Assembly: GCF_000802965.1 (NCBI RefSeq)
Contig: NZ_JSAK01000017.1
Location: 1-64,000, forward strand
DNA length: 64,000 nt
Origin: Pseudomonas fluorescens
Lineage (GTDB): Bacteria > Pseudomonadota > Gammaproteobacteria > Pseudomonadales > Pseudomonadaceae
Reading direction: 5' to 3'
Shown: piece after piece, positions 26,149-34,952 of the stretch
Numbering within the stretch: the first letter of the stretch is position 1
Layout: each line of letters opens with the position of its first letter
The notes under the pieces: model-generated
The model's input: the letters and a program-made list of their open reading frames with translations, nothing else
Database searches by the model: none
What the model was told of the DNA's origin: nothing
Translations under genes and position numbers: made by a program

Positions 26149-27292
26149 TCCCCAAGCGTCGGGCGGGTTGATCCCGGTGTTGAATCTTGACGAAAGTGAA
26201 GTCCAGCGGCAGATGACCATCTGCAATGCCTGCCGTTATTGCGAAGGCTTTTGCGCGGTATTTCCGGCGATGACCCGGCGCTTGGAATTCACTCAGGCCG
26301 ACATCCATTACCTGGCGAACTTGTGCCATAACTGCGGCGCGTGCCTGCACGCCTGTCAGTACGCCGCCCCACACGAATTCGACGTCAACATACCCAAAGC
26401 CATGGCCAAAGTGCGCCTGGATACTTACGCCGAATACGCCTGGCCGCAAGTGATGGGCAGGTTGTATCAGCGCAACGGCCTGACCCTGGCACTGGCTTCC
26501 GGTGGGGGACTGGCCTTGTTTTTATGCCTGACCCTGATGCTCATGGGCAACCTGTTCACGGCCATTCCCGGGGGCAACTTCTACAGGATTTTCCCGCATA
26601 ACACCCTGGCGCTGATGTTCGGCTCAGTGTTCGGCTTTGCGGTACTTGCCCTGACCATGGGTGTACGACGCTTCTGGCGCAACGTTTCACCGGTCGCAGC
26701 GCCACTGCCGCTGAAAACGTCCGCTGCACTGGAGGCTACGGCCAACGTCGCGAAGCTCAAATACCTGGACGGCGGCCATGGCGAAGGCTGCAACAACGCC
26801 GACGATCAATTCACCTTGTGGCGACGTCGATTCCACCACCTCACCTTCTACGGCTTCATGCTGTGCTTCGCCGCCACCGGTGTCGCCACGCTCTTTCACT
26901 ATCTGCTGAAGTGGTCGGCGCCTTATCCGATCTTCAGCTTGCCGGTGATGTTGGGTATTGCCGGTGGCATCGGCCTGCTGATCGGCCCGGCGGGTCTTCT
27001 TTGGCTGAACCTGCGTCGCAACCCTGCGCACGGCGATGAGAACCAAAAACCCATGGATCGCGGCTTCATCGCGCTGCTGTTTCTGGTCAGCGCAAGCGGC
27101 CTCGCGCTACTGGCTTTGCGTGAAACCAGCGCCTTGGGCTTGATGTTGGCGATTCATCTCGGCCTGGTCATGGCGTTTTTCTTGACCATGCCCTACAGCA
27201 AATTCGCCCATGGAATATTCCGCAGCGCAGCGCTGCTAAAACACGCCATCGAGAAGCGTCAACCCAACCCGATCAACGCCGGCAGCGACTGA
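26135..27292 (+). CDS. tcuB: Tricarballylate utilisation iron-sulfur/membrane protein
   Basis: 385 residues. Two [4Fe-4S] motifs: C30-x2-C33-x2-C36-x3-C40 and C64-x2-C67-x2-C70-x3-C74. After about residue 110 come several membrane helices with His residues (for example [11 protein letters not shown]) that may hold heme, as in CitB/TcuB. In Salmonella TcuB reoxidises the TcuA flavin and passes electrons to quinones. Start ATG at 26135 with GGAG upstream, overlapping tcuA by 14 bases; the in-frame upstream codons belong to tcuA's shadow. Confidence 0.9.
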   Translation: MQLFDPQASGGLIPVLNLDESEVQRQMTICNACRYCEGFCAVFPAMTRRLEFTQADIHYLANLCHNCGACLHACQYAAPHEFDVNIPKAMAKVRLDTYAEYAWPQVMGRLYQRNGLTLALASGGGLALFLCLTLMLMGNLFTAIPGGNFYRIFPHNTLALMFGSVFGFAVLALTMGVRRFWRNVSPVAAPLPLKTSAALEATANVAKLKYLDGGHGEGCNNADDQFTLWRRRFHHLTFYGFMLCFAATGVATLFHYLLKWSAPYPIFSLPVMLGIAGGIGLLIGPAGLLWLNLRRNPAHGDENQKPMDRGFIALLFLVSASGLALLALRETSALGLMLAIHLGLVMAFFLTMPYSKFAHGIFRSAALLKHAIEKRQPNPINAGSD

Positions 27293-27339
27293 CGGCTAAA
27301 GCACTCATTCCAAAAACAATAGTGAGCATAACGGTAGCC

Positions 27340-28641
27340 ATGATGAAAACAAAAACGGCAACAACCCGAGCCAAGGGGTCCAAATTGGGCGCCATTTTGC
27401 GGGTCACCAGCGGTAACTTTCTCGAGCAGTTCGACTTCTTTCTGTTCGGGTTCTATGCGACCTACATCTCCCAGACCTTCTTTCCAGCCACCAGCGAGTT
27501 TGCCTCGCTGATGATGACCTTCGCGGTTTTCGGCTCCGGATTCCTGATGCGTCCGTTAGGCGCCATTGTGCTGGGGGCGTACATCGACAAGGTGGGCCGT
27601 CGCATGGGGCTGATCGTGACGCTGTCGATCATGGCCGCCGGTACCGTATTGATCGCCCTGGTGCCGGGCTATGCCACCATCGGCGTGGCGGCACCGATTC
27701 TGGTGTTGTTGGGCAGGCTGCTCCAGGGCTTCTCCGCCGGCGCGGAAATGGGCGGTGTTTCCGTGTATCTGGCGGAAATTTCCACCCCCGGTCACACCGG
27801 TTTCTACACCAGTTGGCAATCGGCCAGCCAACAGGTGGCGATCGTCGTCGCGGCCGCATTGGGCTACACGATCAATGCCACGATGCAAGCCGCTGAAATC
27901 GCCGATTGGGGCTGGCGTATTCCGTTCTTCATTGGCTGCGTGATCATCCCGTTCATTTTCATTATTCGCCGCTCACTTGAAGAAACCGCTGCCTTCACTG
28001 CTCGCAGCCATCGTCCAACCACTCGCGAAGTTTTTCGCTCGATGCGTGACAATTGGCGCACCGTCCTGGCGGGCGGCTTGCTGGCGTCCATGACCACCAC
28101 CACGTTCTACCTGATTACGGTCTACACACCGACGTTTGGCAGGACAGTACTGAACCTGAGCACCACCGACAGTCTGGCAGTCACACTGCTGGTCGGCATC
28201 AGTAACTTTATCTGGTTGCCTATCGGCGGCGCCCTCTCCGACCGCATTGGCCGTCGGCCACTGTTGCTGGCGATATCGTTGCTGTGCATCTTCACCGCCT
28301 ATCCCGCCATGCACTGGCTGGCAGAGGCGGCGAGTTTCGAACGACTGCTCGCTGTTCTGCTGTACTTCTCGTTCTTCTTTGGCATTTACAACGGCGCCAT
28401 GGTCGCGGCACTGACCGAAGTCATGCCACAGAATGTGCGGGTAGTCGGGTTTTCACTGGCCTTCAGTTTGGCCACCGCGGTGTTTGGCGGGTTTACCCCG
28501 GCAATCTCGACGCTGCTTGTCCAGGCCACGGGCGACAAGGCATCACCTGCCTACTGGCTGATGTTCGCGGCGGTGTGCGGGTTCACGGCGACGACGATTC
28601 TGTATCGTCGGCAAAAATCTTTGGCAGTCAGAACCGTTTAG
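27340..28641 (+). CDS. tcuC: Tricarballylate/citrate MFS symporter
   Basis: 433 residues, 12 membrane helices, metabolite:H+ symporter group of the MFS ([20 protein letters not shown] in helix 1; [10 protein letters not shown] motif [15 protein letters not shown]). Tcu/CitA-type members import citrate-like tricarboxylates with protons. Third gene of the tcuABC operon, 47 bases after tcuB. The start could be GTG 27322, ATG 27340 or ATG 27343; 27340 is chosen for its length match to the family. Confidence 0.88.
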   Translation: MMKTKTATTRAKGSKLGAILRVTSGNFLEQFDFFLFGFYATYISQTFFPATSEFASLMMTFAVFGSGFLMRPLGAIVLGAYIDKVGRRMGLIVTLSIMAAGTVLIALVPGYATIGVAAPILVLLGRLLQGFSAGAEMGGVSVYLAEISTPGHTGFYTSWQSASQQVAIVVAAALGYTINATMQAAEIADWGWRIPFFIGCVIIPFIFIIRRSLEETAAFTARSHRPTTREVFRSMRDNWRTVLAGGLLASMTTTTFYLITVYTPTFGRTVLNLSTTDSLAVTLLVGISNFIWLPIGGALSDRIGRRPLLLAISLLCIFTAYPAMHWLAEAASFERLLAVLLYFSFFFGIYNGAMVAALTEVMPQNVRVVGFSLAFSLATAVFGGFTPAISTLLVQATGDKASPAYWLMFAAVCGFTATTILYRRQKSLAVRTV

Positions 28642-28887
28642 TTCCTTGATCACAGATTTTTCGAATGATTTCTCAATACGTGGCCCACGATTCCACTCGA
28701 TCAAGGGCCGGAAGCAGGGATGCGGCTTTTCCAAAAGCGCAAGAGACGGTCGATTTAACATCATCGTAGTACGAGATCTAACTTGCGCTTATTCGTATGG
28801 CCCACGACCGGCTGCTATGAGTCGGAAGCAGCCCTCCGCGACAGGCAGCAACCGGCCAAAAATAGGCTTTCCTGAATGTCCGCTTCT
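28642..28887. other. Gene-less stretch between tcuC and the mobile segment
   Basis: No gene. Near 28843-28862 lies GCAGCCCTCCGCGACAGGCA, whose near copy occurs in inverse orientation at about 32545-32566, outside the other boundary of the mobile segment. The inverted flanks are therefore longer than the 21-bp perfect repeat. Confidence 0.5.
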
Positions 28888-28908
28888 GGCCGATTCTGTT
28901 GAAAAAGT
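28888..28908 (+). repeat. Left 21-bp terminal inverted repeat
   Basis: Perfect inverse match to 32519-32539. Confidence 0.85.
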
Positions 28909-29050
28909 CGAAATTTCAGACTGGAAGACATTAGGGTTGGCCGTCACTTCAGAATCTGTTCACCACGCTGGGTGGTTTTTGGGTTCTGCGTTGATCTTTG
29001 CAGCTTGGTCAGTGGGTTAATTTGAGGGTTTTTGCTGATTCCGGGCGTAC

Positions 29051-30234
29051 CTATCCCGTGGCCGGCGGCCCTTGTGAGGTCAGTTTTGCCAGTCTTCTTA
29101 AATTCTGTACCGCAGCGGCCAAGGTAAATTCGTCGTTTGCACCGGTCATTCCTCGTAGCCTTAATCGATCCAGCTTCAGGATTCGTTTGAGGTGAGCGAA
29201 CAACATTTCGACCTTTTTGCGCTCATGGCGAGAGCACTCGTATTGCGGTGTTGCGGCAATTCGCCGAGCAACATTGCGTGCCGCCTCATGGACGCTACGG
29301 GCGATTTTTCGGAACGAGGTGTTTGGACAGCAGCGCTCTTTCATCGAGCATTTAGAGCAGTCTGTTTGCCGGGATCGAAAGATGATGGTGTCGGCTTTCG
29401 TGATATGTGAGCGCTGGTTCTTGAAGGCCCGCCACTCGCTACGCAGGGCGTGCCCCGTGGGGCAACGATATTCATGCACTTCTTCATTCCATTGAAAATC
29501 ACTGATCGAGAAGCTCTCGTTCTTACGCTCGGTTTTGTCCCAAACCGGCACATGCGGCTCGATGTCTTTTTCGTCGACCATCCAGGCCAACATCTGTGCG
29601 GTTCCATAAGCGGTATCGCCGATGAGCCGATCCGGCTTGATATCGAAGTGCTCTTCGACCCGCTCAATCATGGTCTTGGTGCTCTCGACCTCGGCGGTTC
29701 GATGAGCTGGCGTCGGTTCGACGGATCGCTCCAGTTGATCTCTTCATTTCCGGGTACGCCACGTTGCCGACTGGCGTCCGCCTTGATGATGCTGGCGTCC
29801 ACAGCAAAACCTTCGCCCTTGACCAGACCTGCGTCCATGCAGCGACGCAGCACTTCGTTGAACAGCCAGCGAAACAAGGAGCTGTCGCGAAAACGACCGT
29901 GCCGATTCTTGGAAAACGTAGAGTGATTGGGGACTTCGTCTTCGAGGCTCAACCGACAGAACCAGCGATATGCCAGGTTCAAATGAGCCTCTTCGCACAA
30001 CCTGCGTTCGGAGCGAATGCCGTAGCAGTAGCCCACGATCAGCACGCGAATCATCAGTTCAGGATCAATCGAAGGACGCCCGATTGGGCTATAAAAGTCG
30101 GCGAGATAATGGCGTAGATCGCTTAGATCGAGGCACCGATCAATGTTGCGCAGGAGGTGATTGGCTGGGATGTGATCTTCAATGTTGAACGAGTAAAACA
30201 GTCTCTCTTGCCCACTCGACAATTGTCCCATCAT
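29051..30234 (-). pseudogene. IS1182-family transposase with internal deletion and frameshift
   Basis: Two overlapping minus-strand frames: 30234-29668 gives the N-terminal 188 residues (MMGQLSSGQERLFYSFNIED; DUF772 domain with YFxxxxx-like RPSIDPELMIRVLIVGYCYG; VPNHSTFSKNRHGRF; AVDASIIKADASR with the first DDE Asp), and 29671-29051 gives the C-terminal 206 residues (RLIGDTAYGTAQM with a second DDE Asp; ERKKVEMLFAHLKRIL with the Glu region). The frames switch at about 29716-29722: the text jumps from NWSDPSN to VEPTPAHRTAEVEST. Intact relatives have roughly 80 more residues here. The junction has the 7-base microhomology GTCGAAC, so a short-homology deletion is likely. The product is not functional as one protein. 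Confidence 0.88.
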
Positions 30235-30738
30235 GCTGCGAATCTCCCCGCTGGCCGATGACCTGATTTTGCCGCAGTGATCCTACGGAATAAAGTCTGT
30301 CGGATTGTGCTCAGCAATTTCAGGGACTAGTCAGCGGGCTAATCAGAAATAAAGTCTGTCGGGGACATGCCAAGCTATTGGTTAAAAATAGTTTTCCAAT
30401 GCTCCGACACTTAGGTTGTGCACATCAACCCTGTGCAAGTTGCTCAGCCGAGCAGCCGAGAATTGGGCCTGGGAGGACGCGAAACAAAACACGTCCCTGG
30501 CTCTGGTTTCGCTGATGAGCCTACCTTCAGGCTGCCACGCTGAGAGTCCGGGGCCGTAATACAGCCAACAGAACAACACACGATGACCACTACACAGATT
30601 CCCGGCGCGCCGAAAATCAGAAAGCCCAAAAATAGTGGTTACGCAGCCATTTTCGGTTAATATTTTCTGAGTGTTCGGCGCGTATTTTAAGAAAATCTTG
30701 GCTCGGTTAAAAAAATCTAGCCAACGACAGGGGAAAAA
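30235..30738. other. Upstream region of the Fic gene with repeated 15-base motif
   Basis: No gene is supported. AATAAAGTCTGTCGG occurs at 30289-30303 and 30348-30362 (direct). From 30600 on the DNA is AT-rich and probably holds the fic promoter; AGGGG lies 8 bases before the fic ATG. Confidence 0.55.
30289..30362 (+). repeat. Two direct copies of a 15-base motif (30289-30303, 30348-30362)
   Basis: Both copies are identical; a third, inverted copy is at 32473-32487 on the other side of the Fic gene. They may mark the ends of a unit carrying the Fic gene. Confidence 0.8.
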
Positions 30739-32235
30739 ATGGGAAATCTAGTGGGTTACGCCCATTTGATCAATGCGATGGGGCTGAAGGCTATCGGGGT
30801 AAAGACGCCGGCACTCGTTCAACCCGTCACCCGCATTGAGCGGATCAACGGCGCGCTTGCAGTGCCGCAAGCGGTTGCACCGGAGGCTGGGGATTTTCTC
30901 GCCCACATCATCTTTGCGCTCAAACATGAGGGCGTCAATCTCTCTATTTTGGCGCAGGCTCTGCCTCGCATTGAAGGTCAACTCCTTGTCGAGGCCATAA
31001 CCCAATCTCCCAGCAGTGGCTATATGCGCAAAGTCTGCTTCCTCTGGGAAGTCTACTCCGGCGCTTTACTGGACTACACGGATAAGCCTCGGGGCCCCGG
31101 CGTCCTCCTTTTTGATCCAGAGCGGTACATCACTGGCCCATCGGTGCGAAACAACCGCTGGCGCGTGGACTTCAACGGGCTGGGGACACTCCAATATTGC
31201 GCGACGGTAGAGCGCACGCCTGAGGTCCAAGCCCTGCTTGAATACGACATTCTAGGGCGTTCGAAAGAGTTCATTGCTTCCTTGCCTAAGGAAATGATGG
31301 ATCGCGCCATCAACTGGGCGTACCTGAGCGAGACAGATTCCTCATTTGCGATTGAAAAGGAAGCACCAAGCCAGCAGAAGTCAGAGCGTTTCGTTCAGTT
31401 GCTGCGCCAGGCACATGACCGCCAGCCGCTTACCGAAGACTACTTGGTCTCTCTGCAAAACAATGCAATTTCCCAACCGCTTGAATGGGCGGTGGCCTTC
31501 CGGCATGAACAAAACCACCTGACCAACTCCTTTCGAGGAGCGGCAGGGGTCACCTATATCCCCCCACCTCCAGACCTTTGCCGGGATCTGATGTTCGAAC
31601 TCATGGCCTTCGCAAACCGTGCACCGTTGGAGCTTGACCCGCTGGTGGCCGCCGGCATTGCCTCATTCGGGTTCGTGTTCTTGCATCCCTTCATGGATGG
31701 GAATGGCCGACTGTCGCGCTTCTTGATACACCAGGCATTGTGCTGCAGCGGTGCGCTGGAGAACGGTTTGTTACTCCCTGTCTCCGTTGCCATGAAGCGA
31801 GAGGAGCAACGCTACCTTGAAGCTCTGCAGACCTTCTCGAAACCTGCCCGGCAATTCTGGGACGTTCGTTGGATCGATGCCGACAACATGTCGCTTAACT
31901 TCACCGGCGACCCAAGCCTCTATCGCTACTGGGATGCGACTGAATGTGTGGCCTTCACGCTGGAAATGGCCAAGCGGGCATTGGAAATTGAACTGAGGGA
32001 AGAAACCGAGTATCTGCAACGATACGACACGTTGCTCAAGGTGGTTAATGACAACTACGACGTGCGCGGCAGCCTCTTGAGCAAGCTGATAATGCAGTGC
32101 TTAGACCAGAATGGGGTCGTATCAAAGGGCCGGCGGAAGCAATACAACGGGTATATCCAAGAGGAGGTTTTCGACTTCCTAGAAGGTCACGCCCAGGCCC
32201 TTTTGGCAGAAGCCTACGCAGAGCCCGACGACTAA
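30739..32235 (+). CDS. Fic-domain protein (likely AMP-transferase)
   Basis: 498 residues. The Fic signature HPFMDGNGRLSR is complete (about residues 316-327: His316, Phe318, Gly321-Asn-Gly-Arg), as needed to move AMP or a similar group to a target hydroxyl. An upstream S202-F-A-I-E206 resembles the inhibitory (S/T)xxxE(G/N) helix, which would place it among class II Fic proteins with autoinhibition before the core. The N-terminal 150 residues look like the DUF4172/Fic_N-type region of large standalone Fic proteins; the C-terminal part after 400 is likely a winged helix. Fic proteins act as effectors, toxins or regulators. No antitoxin gene is visible beside it. It is cargo of a mobile segment. 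ATG at 30739 with AGGGG. Confidence 0.88.
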   Translation: MGNLVGYAHLINAMGLKAIGVKTPALVQPVTRIERINGALAVPQAVAPEAGDFLAHIIFALKHEGVNLSILAQALPRIEGQLLVEAITQSPSSGYMRKVCFLWEVYSGALLDYTDKPRGPGVLLFDPERYITGPSVRNNRWRVDFNGLGTLQYCATVERTPEVQALLEYDILGRSKEFIASLPKEMMDRAINWAYLSETDSSFAIEKEAPSQQKSERFVQLLRQAHDRQPLTEDYLVSLQNNAISQPLEWAVAFRHEQNHLTNSFRGAAGVTYIPPPPDLCRDLMFELMAFANRAPLELDPLVAAGIASFGFVFLHPFMDGNGRLSRFLIHQALCCSGALENGLLLPVSVAMKREEQRYLEALQTFSKPARQFWDVRWIDADNMSLNFTGDPSLYRYWDATECVAFTLEMAKRALEIELREETEYLQRYDTLLKVVNDNYDVRGSLLSKLIMQCLDQNGVVSKGRRKQYNGYIQEEVFDFLEGHAQALLAEAYAEPDD

Positions 32236-32472
32236 TAGTCTAGCGACCGGGGCGGTTGAATGACCGCTGGCAGATCCCTTGGGTGAAGCCATGTCCATCT
32301 CAGTCCCGCCATCTCCACTAGCTATTAGGCGGCCCAACCTTTCAAGCTCCTCAGCTTTGAAAGGGCCCAAAGCGTGCGGTCGTTCACCCACGTGGCCAAC
32401 ACTGGAATACCTCAAGCCTGTAACAGGCGCTGATCAAAGCAATCAGCAGCCTGCGACAGACTCCATTTATTC

Positions 32473-32487
32473 CCGACAGACTTTATT
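32473..32487 (-). repeat. Inverted copy of the 15-base motif
   Basis: Perfect inverse of 30289-30303 and 30348-30362. Confidence 0.85.
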
Positions 32488-32518
32488 TCATAGCTCAAGC
32501 AGGCTAGGCAGGAGATCT

Positions 32519-32539
32519 ACTTTTTCAACAGAATCGGCC
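32519..32539 (-). repeat. Right 21-bp terminal inverted repeat
   Basis: Perfect inverse match to 28888-28908. Confidence 0.85.
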
Positions 32540-32734
32540 GATTTCTGCCTGTCGCAAAGGGCTGCAAACGACCCAAACTGCTTGGTCATTGACTGGTGAA
32601 AACGCCTTTTTTGCACGCTGCTTCGTGAAATCCGAGTCCAGAAGCCTCTACCAAAAAGTAAAAATTTCGCGCTCAGGCGCGTACTTTTCCGATACGCAAA
32701 CCATGGTCGACTGTTTTCAACAGGATCGTTTGAC

Positions 32735-33610
32735 ATGAGCTGCATGACCCGCCCTGCCGGGGTATGTCAGCTCGATGGAAGGGTTATCTATCGCAGCGGC
32801 AAACAGGACGGCGATCGCAAGAACGCCTTGGGCAACACCCCCGAATACAACTACGACCTGACCGCCTTTCAGGTCGGCACCGACCTCTACCGTAAAGTCA
32901 GGGCCGATGGCAGTCATGAACAGGCCGGTGTGTCGCTATCGGCCGGCACCATCGACGCTGGCGTCAGCCACTACACCCGCCGTCCCGCCGGTGAAGACAC
33001 CTTGCGCGCTTACGGTGTGGGCGCGTACTGGACGCACTTCGGCCCTTCCCGCTGGTATCTGGACGGCGTGCTGCAGGTCAACCGCTTCGATATCGAGGCC
33101 AAACCCAACGACCTGGCCAAACTGAAAACCCGCGGTTGGGGCTACACCGCCTCACTGGAAAACGGTTACCCCTACGAGTTCGACAAGGACTGGTATGTCG
33201 AACCGCAGTTGCAGGCCATCTACAGCTACGTCGACCTGGACAGCAGTGACGACGTCGGCGCCAACATTCGTTTCAAGGATGTGGAATCGCTGATCGGACG
33301 GCTCGGCGTGCGCATCGCCAAAGACTGGGAAACCGAGGGCGTCGACAAGAGTGAACGGCGCACCAACGCATGGGTTCGTCCCAGTGTCTGGCATGAGTTC
33401 AAAGGGCAACCGAAGACCGAGTTTTCCTCTGAGTCGGGTTACGTCCCGTTCGAAGCCGACATCCAGGGCACCTGGGGCGAGGTGAATGTTGGGGTGGATT
33501 ACCAGGCCAACCGTCGCACTACGTTTACCGCTTCGGCGGGTTACCGCCAGGGGTTCGACGGGGATAGCCATGGGTACGACGCGATGCTGGGCTTCAAAAT
33601 CAACTTTTAG
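32735..33610 (+). pseudogene. Autotransporter beta-barrel, 5'-truncated
   Basis: The reading frame from about 32770 to 33610 is the C-terminal outer-membrane barrel of a type V autotransporter: GRVIYRSGKQDGD, YNYDLTAFQVGTDLY, WYVEPQLQAIYSYVDLD, and the terminal strand YDAMLGFKINF ending in Phe, as needed for BAM recognition. The passenger domain and signal peptide are missing. Coding similarity begins right after the end-like sequence at 32713-32727, so insertion or deletion at the mobile segment removed the 5' part. The first residues after the ATG at 32735 (MSCMTRPAGVCQ) are not autotransporter-like. Not exported without a signal peptide. Confidence 0.85.
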
Positions 33611-33705
33611 AGGCTGTGCATTCGGGGGTTGATGCAATAGCTTGATCAGCAGAGTCAGCTCTTGGCCAAAGGGGGCATCTCGGATGTCCTCTTTTGGCGG
33701 TGGAT

Positions 33706-34614
33706 TCAATCGGTCGGTGGCAAACGATCAACCCGCAACGCATCAACTACCAGCGAAAACGCCTGGGAGGGTTGTCGGCGGCTGGGGTAATACAGATGAA
33801 AACCGCCGAAGGGTTCACACCAGTCCTCCAGTACCCGGATAAGCCGCCCGTCGGCGAGTTCCGGGGCAAACTCGTCCTCGGGCAGATACGCGATGCCCAG
33901 GCCACCGACCGCAGCATCGGCGATATGGGTGGTGGAGTTGAATACCAACTGGCCGTCTACACGAACTTTAACCTTCTTGCCCAGACGTTCGAATTCCCAG
34001 GCATCCACGCCGTCATAGGTGGGAAAACGGATATCGATACAGCGGTGTGCTGCCAGATCGCGAGGGTGTTCCGGGGCGGGGTTTTTCGCGAAATAGCCTG
34101 GCGCAGCAACGACGGCCATTCGTATAGGCGGGCCAATGGGCACGGCGATCATGTCCTGGGCGACCGTGTCGCTGAAGCGAACGCCGGCATCGAAGCGGTC
34201 GGCGACGATATCGCGAAAGCCATAGTTGATATCGAATTCCAGCTTGATATCCGGGTACATCTGCAACAGCGGTGTCAACTTGGGCAGTAGCGTTGTCTTG
34301 ATGACATTGTCGCCGCAGGTGATGCGTACCGTCCCGGCCGGTTTATCGCGCAGCTCGGTCAACGCTTCCACTTCGGCCTCGATTTCATCGAAGCGACGGC
34401 CCACCGCTTCCAGCAATCGCTCGCCCGCCGCCGTCAGCGATACGCTGCGCGTGGTGCGGGTGAGCAAGCGAATTTTCAAACGAGCTTCCAGCGCGGACAC
34501 CACCTGGCTGACTGCCGATTGCGTCACCCCAAGCTGTACCGCCGCGCGGGTAAAGCTGCCCACCCGCGCCACGGTCACGAAAGCCAGCAAATCATTGAAA
34601 TTGGGTTTGGCCAT
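33706..34614 (-). CDS. LysR-family regulator
   Basis: 302 residues from ATG at 34614. HTH at about 3-62 (SFTRAAVQLGVTQSAVSQVV), effector domain from about 90 (GTVRITCGDNVIKTTLLPKL), ending with the GGFHLYYPSRRQ stretch typical of the DsdC/PecT-like group. Diverges from the mini-ORF/MFS operon at 34794, with a long dyad (34636-34679) between. It probably controls that operon. Confidence 0.88.
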   Translation of the reverse strand: MAKPNFNDLLAFVTVARVGSFTRAAVQLGVTQSAVSQVVSALEARLKIRLLTRTTRSVSLTAAGERLLEAVGRRFDEIEAEVEALTELRDKPAGTVRITCGDNVIKTTLLPKLTPLLQMYPDIKLEFDINYGFRDIVADRFDAGVRFSDTVAQDMIAVPIGPPIRMAVVAAPGYFAKNPAPEHPRDLAAHRCIDIRFPTYDGVDAWEFERLGKKVKVRVDGQLVFNSTTHIADAAVGGLGIAYLPEDEFAPELADGRLIRVLEDWCEPFGGFHLYYPSRRQPSQAFSLVVDALRVDRLPPTD

Positions 34615-34635
34615 AGCGAGCACGCTCGATTGATT

Positions 34636-34679
34636 GATTAGCTAGGGTTATATCCGCATTAAGCATTCATTAGCTAATC
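34636..34679. promoter_or_regulatory. Dyad between LysR and MFS operon
   Basis: GATTAGCTA at 34636-34644 and its inverse TAGCTAATC at 34671-34679, a 9-bp perfect dyad with 26 bases between. Placed in the divergent promoter region, it is a candidate LysR site. Confidence 0.5.
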
Positions 34680-34793
34680 AAAATCTCGTTATTGCGTAAC
34701 ACTACCCCGCATCCCAGTCTCTCGCCATGAAGAGAGACGATCTTCGCGCTAACTGCCTGCGTCACCTCTAGCTTTCCCAAAACAGGACGCCCC

Positions 34794-34952
34794 ATGAAAA
34801 AACTTCTAGTAATGCTCGGATTTCTATTCAGTTCATTCACCGTGTCAGGCGCCGATATGTCGAACGGTGCAGGCCATGTCGATCTGTACGATCGCGTCGA
34901 CCTGATTCCTTTCGCCAAGCTGACCCGGTTCTTTCAGGAACACCTGCAATGA
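34794..34952 (+). pseudogene. 52-residue remnant: signal peptide joined to alpha/beta-hydrolase tail
   Basis: ATG at 34794 reads MKKLLVMLGFLFSSFTVSGA, a normal signal peptide, then directly GAGHVDLYDRVDLIPFAKL and FFQEHLQ, which is the C-terminal end (with the catalytic-His motif GAGH) of DltE/YcjY-type alpha/beta hydrolases. About 250-300 residues of hydrolase body appear to be missing in frame. The TGA overlaps the next gene's ATG (ATGA), so the remnant still couples translation to the MFS gene. It could be an expressed exported micropeptide, but a deleted hydrolase is the simpler reading. Confidence 0.65.

Larger units (their letters stand above)
28888..32539. mobile_element. Composite mobile segment bounded by 21-bp inverted repeats, carrying a transposase remnant and a Fic gene
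   Basis: A perfect 21-bp repeat (containing GATTCTGTTGAAAAAG) is at 28888-28908 and, inverted, at 32519-32539. Such ends are typical of IS1182-like elements in Pseudomonas. Between them are an IS1182-family transposase with an internal deletion (29051-30234, minus) and a Fic-domain gene (30739-32235, plus). Three copies of a 15-base motif (AATAAAGTCTGTCGG) lie inside, two before and one inverted after the Fic gene, suggesting a second, nested unit. Another, imperfect end-like sequence (TTTTCAACAGGATCG) is at about 32713-32727, directly before the headless autotransporter. Target-site duplication was not found. The segment probably cannot move by itself. Confidence 0.65.
32236..32734. other. 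Right flank of the Fic gene and end of the mobile segment
   Basis: No gene is supported. It contains the inverted 15-base motif (32473-32487), the right 21-bp repeat (32519-32539) and an imperfect end-like sequence at about 32713-32727. Part of 32640-32690 can form a hairpin (GCGCTCAGGCGCG). Confidence 0.6.

Noticed and set aside
30382..30629. Small minus-strand frames upstream of the Fic gene (one with a lipobox-like ICVVVIVCCSVGC), considered as an antitoxin or lysis peptide
   Set aside because: No ribosome site, overlapping alternatives in two frames and no Fic antitoxin features; treated as non-coding.
28888..32539. Toxin-antitoxin reading of the Fic gene
   Set aside because: No adjacent small inhibitor gene; the protein seems to carry its own inhibitory motif, so a two-gene toxin-antitoxin module is not supported.
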